Positions 1-10,700 of a DNA stretch of 64,000 nt are shown in pieces (position 1 is the first letter of the stretch; every line of letters starts with the position of its first letter). Origin of the DNA: Talinum fruticosum. Its lineage: Eukaryota; Streptophyta; Magnoliopsida; Caryophyllales; Talinaceae. A model generated the notes under the pieces. It made no database searches and had not been told where the DNA came from. It saw only the letters and a list, made by a program, of their open reading frames with translations. The DNA is taken from the NCBI GenBank assembly GCA_021018815.1, contig JAITYX010000066.1, positions 2,418,001 to 2,482,000 of the forward strand, in the 5' to 3' direction. Position numbers and translations under genes: made by a program.

Positions 1-1125
1 CTGCCGATAGGAATAAGGTTGCCTCTGTGTTTAGTATTTCGCATTCGGATTATTTGGGAAAATACTTAGATTGTCCTGTTTTCAAAGGTAGAGCCAACAA
101 CTCTATTTTGACAGATCTTTTAACGAGAGCGGATAGCAAATTACAAAACTAAAAAGCTAATTTGCTCTCTAAAGCGGTAGGGTGGTACTCATACAGTCTA
201 ATCTTGAATCCCTATAGGCTCATGTGATGTAGAGTTTTAAACTACCAAAAAGCACGTCTAACTCTCTGGATAAAATTAATCGGGATTTTTTTGGAAAAAT
301 CTCATGATGCCACCGGGATACCAATGGTAGCTTGGGATAAAATTTGTACTCCCAAGAATTTGGGGGTTTGGGCCTTATGAAAATTAAGGCAATTAACCAA
401 GCCTTTCTTTGTAAACTTATTTGGAAATACTTATATGAAGATAATAATTTCTGGGGTCAATTATGAGAATTAAGTATCCTCTATCGGAGGATTTTTCTCA
501 AGGAAAATTAAAGCTTCAGATTTTTGCGTTAAAATGTGATCTTTTTAAAAAGGGCTTAAGATTGAAAATAGGCAACGATAAAAATACGAAATTCTTGTAT
601 GATTTCTGGTGTAGTAATTTTAAGTTATTGAACTATTATGACATTAATATTCCAAATATTTCCTATTTGGATGCCACAATAAGTGAATTTATAACCCTAG
701 ATAAAGAGTGGGATATGATACGTCTTAATTCTTTTCTTCCGACCGATGTTTGCCAAGTTATTAAGACTATCCCTCTCTCTTTTCATGACATTGAGGATTT
801 TGTTTGTTGGGGTTTGTCTAACAACGGAAAGTTTACTACTAAGTCTCGCCACTTGGAATGCCTATAATATTCCCTCTAATTCACGATCGCGGTATTTTGC
901 GTGGATTTGGAAAATGGATTTGATGCCTAAGTTAAAATTATTTATGTGGCAAATTGGTCACAATGCGTTATCAACACGGGATAATCTAGTTAAAAGAAGG
1001 TTGAACATTAACACTATTTGTCCGCTTTATCAAGACCATTGTGAATCAATTGACCATATTTTCTCACAATGCACTTCGTCATGGACACCTAGGATACAAC
1101 TTTTCGACATAAGTGGCTACAGGTG
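1..1125 (+). pseudogene. LINE reverse transcriptase C-terminus plus zf-RVT domain, broken
   Basis: The first 450 bases read, with frame changes, as the thumb-side end of a plant LINE reverse transcriptase (for example SDYLGKYLDCPVFKGR and later WDKICTPKNLGGLGL across a frame change). At about 895-1080 the zinc-binding module follows: FMWQIGHNALSTRDNL, then a Cys/His pattern C-PLYQDHC-ES-DHIFSQC. Stops at about 150 and 865 and several indels break the frame. In an intact element this protein would copy LINE RNA at a nicked target. Here it is only a fossil. Confidence 0.8.
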
Positions 1126-1419
1126 AATCTAAGCCAATTGCGTGAATCCCTCTCCGAATCATATTATCTATACACTCGGAAGGCTGAGAAAACCATCTCG
1201 GATGACCCGTTTGATTCATTTCTTATGGAGTATTTGGAAAAGCGAAATGACAAAGTGTTCAACAATGGAACTTTCAATTCCATTGCCACAATCCTTCGAG
1301 CCAAATCATCTTGGGCTGAATGGCGATCTCGGAGCGAGGCTAGATCAATATTTCAACCCATCCTCACCTTCTCCCTCACTACGTACCAACACTTCTAACC
1401 ATCCGATTTGTTGGCAAAA

Positions 1420-1886
1420 ACCACCCGGAGGATTTATCAAAGTCAACTTTGACGGTTAAAGGTCATCTTCAGCGGCGACGGGAGGCTTCATCATCGAAGT
1501 TGAGATGGCGGGTTTCGCAAGCGGGAGCAACAAATTTGGGGTCATCCTCGGTTCTTTTAGCAGAGGCTACTGCCATGAGAAATGGTGTTAAAGCGGCAGT
1601 TCAAGTGGGATTTCGTTCTATCATTTTGGAAGGAGATAACCTAACAGTCATTAAAGCAATTAAAGGAGAAATCCAGGTTCCTTGGGAAATCCAGACGTTG
1701 GTTCAAGACACTCATCGTTTCCTTCGGTTGTGCAACCAAGTTTTTATTCATCATACATTTAGAGAAGGGAATCGAGCTACTCGACTGGGTAGCCAAGTTT
1801 GCTCAATGTATTTTTTCTACCTTAGTTTGGTTTTCTATCCCCTCTACTTCTTTTCTCTCTATTTTAATGGAGGACAACTTAGGTAG
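1420..1886 (+). pseudogene. LINE RNase H domain, broken
   Basis: The sequence begins with PPGGFIKVNFDG, the typical first strand of plant LINE RNase H, then hits a stop and changes frame. It resumes at about 1557 with AEATAMRNGVKAAVQVGF, then LEGDNLTVIKAIKG (the GD acidic motif), QVPWEI and HHTFREGNRAT. These match the AEA-to-REANRVAD core of the plant RNase H family RVT_3. At least two frame changes are needed, so the domain is inactive. Confidence 0.75.
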
Positions 1887-2071
1887 AACCCTCATGAGAA
1901 AGGATACCTATTAGTTGTTGTACTTACCCATTCAAAAAAATAAAAATAAAACACTTTATTAATAAAATATTCACGTCTTTAGTGTACAATAGGTTAATTC
2001 CTACTGAATATTAGAAAATTATTTAGCGAAGAATATGATAGTTTTTTTTTGTATAAATAAATTACTATTTA

Positions 2072-2301
2072 GGGTTTGTTGAAGTTACATAAAAAACACA
2101 GAGAAGTAGAAGCAGAAATAAAAATAGAAACAAAAAGAAAAGAACAGAAACAAATAGAAAAGAGAAGAAATGAACAAAAAAGAACACAAACGAGTAACAA
2201 AAAAGAAGAAATGAATAAAAACGAATAGAAAAAACAGAAATGGACGTAAATGGACAAAAACAAAAGTAGATATTGATTTTTATGTAACTTCAAATAAGCC
2301 C
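2072..2301. mobile_element. Small inverted-repeat element (MITE-like), purine-rich inside
   Basis: The left end GGGTTTGTTGAAGTTACATA (2072-2091) and the right end, read on the other strand, GGGCTTATTTGAAGTTACAT are imperfect inverted repeats of about 20 bp. They bound 230 bp of A/G-rich low-complexity sequence built from AACAGAAA-like words. No obvious target duplication is visible. The 74-codon minus-strand ORF inside is a translation of this low-complexity sequence and is not a gene. The superfamily cannot be assigned. Confidence 0.5.
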
Positions 2302-2747
2302 GTAATGAATATCCATTTTCTCACTCCTATTCCTCCTACTCTCTCTCCTCCGCTATGGACAACTTCAACACTCAAACAAGCCATCAAGACATACCTTTGC
2401 ATAATCAGGTTGGGCTTTTTGCCCCACACTGTTGTCATCTATGCAAAGAGAGTCAAACTCAAACTTGTCTTCTTAGACAGTTAGACGACCATATGGCAAC
2501 CACATTGTCGGCAACATTCAAACCATGCGAATGGACTCCTCTTGCACTAGCAATTAGTTCACCATGTGGGGCGGGCATAGAGTCTCTTCTCTAGCTTTTT
2601 ATTGTGTCATGTCTACATTCTTTAAAAAAAAAAAAGATTCTTGAAACTACATTTAGGCTAGCTGATGCACTTATTTCAGTGACGATTTCTCCAAATATGT
2701 TAGAGATTTCAGGTTGTCTCCAAATTTGTGTGCATTTAGGTCCTGTT
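2302..2747 (+). other. Gap with one weak small ORF (2355-2594)
   Basis: An ATG-started ORF of 79 codons follows a CT-rich stretch at 2325-2354, which could resemble a plant leader. The product contains Cys/His residues (HCCHLCKES) but matches no family I recognise. Upstream sequence is a repeat and downstream is poly-A/T-containing sequence, so chance or a transposon remnant is more likely than a gene. Nothing else is seen in this stretch. Confidence 0.15.
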
Positions 2748-3232
2748 CGAATTAGCGTTTATAAAAGCGTTTATAACCGCTAACCGCTAATAAACGCTAA
2801 TAACCGCTCATAAACGCTCATAACCACTCATAACCGTTCATAAACGCTAATAATCGCTCATAAACGCTAATAACCGCTCATAACCGCTCATAAACGCTAT
2901 AACAGTTCATAGCGACTCATAACAATTAGTTATAACCGCTATAATGACTACCCACTATAATAGCTAATAAACTCATATTATTATTATTGTGATAATTATT
3001 ATTTATGATGATAATGATAATGAAAATTATTATTATTATTATTATTATTACTACTACGAGTTTAATTATATTATTATAATATTATTATTATCATTATTAT
3101 TAGGAAAAAAATTATTATTATTATTACTAATATCATTACTATAATTATTATTGTTATTATCATTATCGTCGTTGTAACTTGTTATTATAATGATCGTCAT
3201 TGTCATCATTATAGTACTCTTTCGACAATTTC

Positions 3233-3303
<71 letters not shown>

Positions 3304-3600
3304 GTTAATTATTAATATTATTATTACCATTATAATAGCTTATAATCGCTCATAACCGTTATAGCGACTTATAATCGCTCATAACCGCTATAGCAACTTA
3401 TAACCGCTGTACAACTCATAACGGTATAACCACTAATTATAACGACTCATAATGATTCAGTAACAATTCATAATGACTCATAAAGCTCATAGCAACTCAT
3501 AACAACTCATAACTGATTCAGTAGCAGTTCATATCGACTTATAAAAGCTCATAAACGATATAAACGGTATAATCGCTAGTTTTAACAATTGAAACGAATG
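2748..3600. repeat. CGCTNATAAC-word repeat with internal (ATT)n tract; possible MITE
   Basis: Both flanks are arrays of words such as ATAACCGCTC and ATAAACGCTA. The centre (about 2980-3320) is ATT/TAT trinucleotide repeat. The left end has TTCGAATTAGCG, and the right end read in reverse has TTCG followed a few bases later by TAGCG. This suggests weak terminal inverted repeats. Similar words recur at 57838-58040 and 61010-61410, so this looks like a dispersed family rather than a local expansion. Confidence 0.5.
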
Positions 3601-4280
3601 CAGACTCTTAATATCATTCTTATCCTCTTATTGAAAGTACTAAATCATGTGATATGACTATCTTTTTCTATCGCTGCAAACTATCCTTATATGACTGATA
3701 CAAGGAGATAAAGAAGAATACAAGGAGTGTGTATAGAAATACTATGCATTAGATTAGAACTTACACAGATATTTGGAATAACTCAACATGTTATACAAGC
3801 CGTACAAACAAAGTCCAGCAATAAGCCTTGAAAAATGGCGTATTTTACAAAAATAAGTTGATAAATTACAGTCTGAGAACTGCGGTATAGTTTGAAACGA
3901 AATATCCAATATAAATCTAACTTGATGAGAGAGACTACATTTTTAAAGATCAAACAACCCCAATCCCACGAGGCGAGATGTGGGGACCACACTATGGGGT
4001 CACTTTCTAAGATGGTACTTATTTGGATGGAGAAAAGGAGAGAGGTCAGGGCCCTTTTCACTTTGGCTGGGCAGCGGTCAGCTCAGCTTCCCCTTTCTTC
4101 CAGTTCGATTCGGGTAGCGGGCAGCCCATCCTACCTCTCTGGTCTCTCTCTACCTTCACGCCATCACTCATCGCTCTCACTTGCTTCCTCCTTACCAATC
4201 ATCCCTTTTTCTTCTTTTCCCACCTTTTCTTCTCTGATTTTCTCTCTCCTCTCCTCTATCTCTCACTAACCCATCCCAAA
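3601..4280. promoter_or_regulatory. SERK upstream region and CT-rich leader
   Basis: No coding sequence is recognisable. A TATAAAT word occurs at about 3910, and from about 4080 the sequence becomes strongly CT-rich, typical of plant 5' leaders. A (GA)n tract at about 4284-4312 follows. The start of transcription cannot be fixed from sequence. Overlapping ORFs here are translations of CT/GA repeats. Confidence 0.3.
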
Positions 4281-4283
4281 GTA

Positions 4284-4312
4284 AGAGGAGAGAGAGAGAG
4301 AGAGAGAGAGGG
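4284..4312. repeat. (GA)n microsatellite in the SERK leader
   Basis: A run of about 14 GA units lies within the presumed 5' untranslated leader. GA/CT repeats are common in plant 5' leaders and promoters. No further role can be shown. Confidence 0.85.
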
Positions 4313-4417
4313 TGAATGTGCTACTGCAAGCATTCTAAAGAGAGAGAAAAGGGGTTCAAAGAAAAGTTGGTCTTGAGCCACTGAAAAGGGCTGAGAGATA
4401 GAGAGAGAGAGGATAAA

Positions 4418-4712
4418 ATGGAGGCTGGAGTGTTGAAAATGGTTGATCAAAAAGTCTAGAACTAGTGAATGTTATTCCCATTGCAGGCATTTATCTTTGT
4501 CTCTCTCCTTTGGGTGGATTCATCTGTGAGATCAGGCTTTCAATTTTGGGCTAATTGAAGAAATTTGAGCAAGCAATGGTGCAAAATTGGGCGAATTTTG
4601 TATCTGGGTGTCGTTTAATTTGATGGGCATTTATTTTTTCTAGGGTTTTCTTGCTGGTTCTTGTTGGTTCGACATGCTGTGGGGTTTTGTTAGATTCTTG
4701 GATCTGAGGTGA
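4418..4712 (+). promoter_or_regulatory. Cluster of short upstream ORFs in the presumed SERK leader
   Basis: Four ATG-started short ORFs precede the SERK start: 4418-4459, 4576-4623, 4623-4643 (overlapping the previous stop as TGATG) and 4674-4712. All end before the SERK ATG at 4730. If this stretch is unspliced leader they would act as uORFs and lower translation. A leader intron could remove some of them. Confidence 0.35.
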
Positions 4713-4729
4713 TTGAAATTCTGACTAAA

Positions 4730-7700
4730 ATGAGAGTCATGAGGACAAAATTCTCTGGTTCGTGTTTGCTTGGGCTGTTCTTTCTTGCCCTCTCACTCAG
4801 ATTTATCTCTGCTAATGTTGAAGGTAATGTGGCTATTTCTTGCTTTTTTGAAGCTTTTTGCCCAGTTTATTATGCCAATTTTAAGCGATGTGGTCCTAAT
4901 ATCACTGGATTGTGCTTCATTATTGCGTATTTGAACCTCGTCCTTTTTTGCATATCTGTTTGCTATTCTACTGGGAGTAGGCTATGCTTGAATTTGTATT
5001 AGTTCCATGTTGTTTGGTAGATGATTTATTTATTTATTTTTGGGATTTTTTTGGGGGGGAGGGGTGTTGTTTAATTTTTAAAATTTTTTGTGTAAATGTC
5101 AATTTGACCAGTTGAGAGTCCCCTAAATGAACCTGTTTCTCAGCTATGGTCTCTGATGGTGTTCCTTTTGTTTGGTAGTGTAGTTTTTAGTTCCATTTCC
5201 ACTTCCATTCCTAGAAACAAGTGGTCAATGGCGATGTTGACATTTGATGGTTCATGTCATGTAAAGTCCAAATTCAAAAGCTAAGCTTGCACAAAAGCTA
5301 GTTGTTGCTTACCAATAAGTTTTTGGTTGTGTTAGCATCTTGCATTTGACTTTTAAGAAGTGAAAAAATACAAGTCTGCTTAATGTAAGCTAGAAGATTT
5401 TGCTTCAGTAATTGAAGAATTTGTTTTTGCATTTTGGGCTTTCCACAACTCATTTTTTCATGACTTATTTCTCACACTCTATGCACATCAAGTGTAGTAT
5501 AAATGATGAGCAAAGTTATCGTACCCTATGTCCATTTAAGATTTTAGTAAGACACAGGGGAGTGTAGGAGGATTCCTTCATAATTTGTTCGGAATTGTTA
5601 ATGTTAGCAAGCTGCACGAATGAGAGAGCCTGTTTTTGTTGGCTGATCATCTACATTTTAACATCTGTTTAAAAATTCCCCCTCTGCAAAGCTGCTAAAA
5701 TTAAATTTCTCAATATTTTTGATATGTTTGCATGCCTCTTTCTGATGCGAACTCCATATGGAGTGCTGTATCAAAATCTATCACTGGTTCTGTTTTGATT
5801 AATGTTCTTTTTCCTTGTCTCCCCTCTTTTCTTTTTTGTGATTGATGAACATATAACTTTATATTTTTGGAACAGGGGATGCTCTCCACGGCTTGAGGGT
5901 AAGCTTACATGACCCTAACAACGTCTTGCAAAGCTGGGATCCCTCTCTCGTGAACCCTTGTACATGGTTTCATGTCACATGCAACCCTGAGAACAGTGTC
6001 ATTAGAGTGTAAGTATACACCCGAATGATTCAATGTTGTTGATTACGGATGGTTATCATTTCAGGACATGATGGGTTTTGTGTTTCATCAAAGTAACTAT
6101 GTCAAAATTGTAACGTAGATCATTGGCTATAGAGGTCCACCAAATTTATCCAGTATCATAAAAAATGAAATCACATATGCAATTAAGTGGGCTAAAAGTC
6201 ATCCAATTTCACTCAGAACTTAAAGTGCTGATTGCATTGTATATAGAATCAAATAGCCCTATTTAAAGCCTAAAGCACGAAGTTCATTTCACGGTTATGA
6301 TCTATGAGGTCAACATAATAGACTAAATTTATTCATATTGTATACTTCACAATCCAATTTCAATATGAATTGGACTACTAAAATGCCTGAGTAGAACTTC
6401 TTAGGCTCTAGTTGGGCGGAATAGAACTCAAACCCAGCTTCTTTACTAAGAACTGCTTGCAAAAATGGGCTGTAAAAAGTTTGGAACCCACCTGATGTAA
6501 GCCAAAAGCCGAAATAGGATCATAGAACATGGAGCACATGAGTAAGTCCCTGCTTTCAGTATCCTGAAAAGTGGGTTATATGCTTTTTCCGTTTTTCTTT
6601 CTTTATATTGTATTTGCTTTTTTAATGTTAGATATTAGCTTGTTAATAAAAAGAAGTTGCACTTAGAATGTGTGTTCGAAAATAATAAACTCAATCTGAT
6701 GCATAACTCTCCTTGTAATGCTTATTGTAAAAAAGTTTTGGGGTTGAGTTGCAAAATGTTCAAAGTTGCATGTGTGCCATGTAGGTAAGTCTCATGCTTT
6801 GCCTTGTGGGCAAGTCTCATGCTTTGTAATGCTTATTGCATTTTCTTTAACTGTTTTGGCTTTTACCGATATGAACACAAACCCATTTGCCCTAATCTAA
6901 ACAGAGTAATATCATGCCAGGTTTGGGATATGCCGATAGCTCTTGTTATATTGCCAGCCCTCTTCATGCTTATCCGTTAATGGTTTATTGATGAATATCT
7001 TGCATGATTTCTTTTATGTGCAAGCACAGAGATCTCGGAAATGCTGCCCTGTCCGGTCAATTAGTACCACAACTTGGCTTGTTGAAAAATCTCCAATACT
7101 TGTAAGTCATCCAGTTGTGAGATTTTACTTATGAGCACTCTCTTTTCTTTGTCTAATTCCGTCTTACCAGACAAGACAAACTTCTTACCAACCCGCGAAA
7201 CATAAAATATCATGCCACCATTTTGTTTGACCTTTATTGTGAACGAGAAAAGTTGTGTAATAGTCATATAAGCATATCTTAACAGAGATGATTGATATGT
7301 GGCATATTAGGTTAACTTTCATTTGACTGTATAGGAATTTCCTTTAGATCATAATCAAGGACTAACATAGTTACCACGAATACAGCACATCAAGATTGCT
7401 GAATGTGGTTCGGTAATTGGAAACCTAGTAAATAAAGATGTTCTAAGGATATTTTAGGGATTGCCTTATGATGCACTGATCCTTAGCAACATGAATCACA
7501 ATTGGAATGTGATGGATAGATGATAAGGGTGTGAATCGTAAAGTTCAGACCAAGCTACTCCTCAAAGCAAATGTGACTGTGAACTTAGTTTAAGGTTTTA
7601 TGCTATCAACTTTAGTTGTGAACATGGCTTGGTTTCAACCTCATGTTCAATGTTTGATTTGTTGTGAGTTGTCTTTCTGTTAACTAAAGTAAACATCTGG

Positions 7701-10700
7701 AAAGAGAAATGTTGTAATAAGCTGAGATGTACTGAGGCCCTATGGGGTCTGGGAAGGGAAGATGTGTGGCTCAAAGCTGTAAATGTGGTTTGGTTTGGGC
7801 TATGAAATTTTCACAACTATGGTGAACACTCTGGATCATGGGTTCGCGTGCTTGATTGGGAGAAAATTGTGGCTGAACTGGGAATTTTGCCTCATAGGCT
7901 GGATTTGTATGCTAGGCTGAGGATTGAGGTTGCCTGATTTCATAAATTGGGCCGTATTATTTTAGGAAATTGAGCCCACTTAATCTTGATGGTGAGAGCG
8001 AGAAGGATGCAAATACTGGAAATTCAAAAGTAAGGAGGGGCGAGGCACTTGATTTTAATGCTGCCGAGTTTCTCTGGGCTTAAATGTGAATTGGCCTTGT
8101 TGGACATTGAATTTTTGCTCGAGGCCTCGATCCTTTCTAGTCATTTGTATTTTTCCCCCACCTGAAAATATATAAAATATGCATTAATTCCACATTAGAA
8201 CACATTGCAAGGGCTAATAATTAAGTACTAAAATGAATCAACTCTACCCCTAACTTCTACCTAACTGAAGTTGTCATACTGAACCATGCAAATGTTGTTG
8301 CCTCTCACTTTTAGGACTGCCTTTTGAAACACTTGCCAGCAGAAAAGGCTATGAGGCATAGCACTTTCTGATGCTTTGAGGAAAGGGGGTGAGGGGTGGG
8401 TTGGATCAAGGTAACAAGGCATTGACGCTGCTCTCTTGATGCTGACTGTAGATGCTTGGAGTACTGAATTTGCAGATTTTGGGCATATCATTTATGAGAA
8501 AGTAGTAGGTAAGGAATGGAAAGGAAGAAGAAAATCTTGACAAATGCACCTACGATGTATCTGCATGTGAACAGCAGAAAACTGGCTTGAGCAGCAGTTG
8601 CCTAATAGCTTTTGTGCATAATTTTTTTCTGCTTGTAAGCTGTGATCTCCTCCAATCCACATAGAACAAGGTCATAGTTGAAGCAATAATCACTGTTGCA
8701 GGAGTGCCATTTTGTGGCTGTACGTCAAGCATGACAGCCGTCATACCTTAGATTAAACAATTCAGAAATTTTAGCTTGAGTATAATATAAATACATATTC
8801 TACATTTGTGTACATGTAAATATATGTGTTAATTTCTCCCTTGTCATTTTGTGGAAAAAGAAATGTTCCAAATATTTCAAAAGCCAAAATATAAGTCAAC
8901 AATTTTCCTGTATTTCATATACTATAGCATCAATTGGTGTGGTAATGTGTTGAATCACCAGTGCCGTAAGGTAGTGGCCGTAATGGATGCTCTGGAATTA
9001 TTTTTAGTTGGGACTCCTCGAGACATTAGCCATTGCCTCATATAATGACTGATCTTCAGTTCCATACTGGTGGTGCTTATGCCTTGAAATAAAAATGTTA
9101 TGAATGTCAATCAAGATAGAGTAATCAGGAGTATTGCGAAATTAGCTAATTGTGCTCATGGGTTTGCCATGTTCTTAGAAATGCAACTATTCTCCTGTAT
9201 TTAGGTACTATCCTTCAGTTTAACATGTTTAGCAAATCAGATAGAGTTTGTCTCATGTCATATTTATTGTTTATCATGTTTCTTTGTTGTCTTTACTAAC
9301 AGGGAACTCTACAGTAACAACATAAGTGGGCCAATTCCCAGTGAACTGGGTAACCTCACTAATTTGGTCAGCTTGGATCTCTATTTGAACAGTTTCACTG
9401 GTCCGATTCCTGATTCGTTGGGCAAGCTCTCAAAGTTGCGCTTTCTGTGCGTATGCTATCTTCACTCAATCGCTTTTAGTAATTTAGCTCCTTCCAAATG
9501 CCTCATCTTTGGCAGCTGTAGGCTCCACATATTCTGATGCGATGGCATTGTGGTTCTTTCAAGTGGCAATGTTATTTTTAATGCTGGGAGTTTTAGAAAT
9601 AGCAACTGATTTAAGCTTCTTGGTCGTTATGTACTTGGTTGATTTGCATTTAATAATGCTGACTGAGTTCTCGCTAAAAAAATGAAGAGAAAAGATGTTT
9701 TCTGGGGAAGTACCCTTGGCAGCATGCAAGCGTTCCTTATATCAACATGTGGTCCATAGATTCAGAATGCAGTCATTCTGTGACAAATGGTTGCATCGGA
9801 AAGGTTTTCAAGATGAGCACTTCTCCATGCGACAACTGCGAAACGAAACGTGATTGCCACATTAGAGCAAGTCTTCCGTATGGCGACCGAAACCACAATC
9901 GCGATTGAAACCGCGTTTTGAATCTGTTGTGGTTTATTCGTCATCTAACCTTTCTGTTTTCTTTTTAAAATTAAATTGTATTACTTCTAATACTACGTGC
10001 CACTTTGTTGTCAGTTCTCATCTGATCTGCTTTTGAATCCTGTATTATTCAATGATAAGAATTTGATTTCTGACTGCATTAATATTGCAATATGCAAGAT
10101 GAATCTTTTGTAGTGTAAACTGCGAATAGGTGAAGGAATTAAGGAGGAGGTAATTCTGTAGTACCTGATTGAGCCAGATGGATTCAAGTGATCCTGTAGA
10201 TTAAAGTTCATGTTCATAGTATGAGAATACGAAGCCTTAACTTTCTTTTCTTTTTTTATTTTTTAAATTTCTTTATATGGATAGTCGGCTGAACAACAAT
10301 AGTCTGACTGGTCGCATCCCAATGTCGCTGACTAATATAACATCACTGCAGGTTTTGTAAGTACTTTTCTCCTCCTTCAAGCCAATCTCTCTCTCTCTCT
10401 CCCTCTGTCATTTTTAAGGATCTCCTGACACTCTTGTTTATCTGTAATAAATTGATGTTTATGTTTAAATATTCTTGCTTACATGGCATACAGGGACTTA
10501 TCAAACAATCGTCTTTCTGGAGCCGTTCCTGACAATGGTTCCTTTTCGTTGTTTACACCGATAAGGTTTGTGCCGTTATAAAGCTATCTCTGGAGCGTAC
10601 ACTTGCGTCGTATTCTAACTTGCTACATTACTCTGTATGTAGTTTTGCTAATAACTTAGGTCTATGTGGACCAGTCACTGGGCACCCCTGTCCTGGATCG

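Larger units (their letters stand above)
1..1940 (+). mobile_element. Decayed LINE (L1-like non-LTR retrotransposon), 3' part
   Basis: Translating across frames gives, in order, the C-terminal part of a LINE reverse transcriptase, a zinc-binding reverse-transcriptase domain and a plant-type RNase H. This is the usual order at the 3' end of plant L1-like elements. Many stops and frame changes interrupt it, so it cannot code now. The 5' part lies outside the window. An A-rich stretch at about 1935-1960 may be the remnant poly(A) tail. No target duplication can be tested because the 5' end is missing. Confidence 0.85.
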
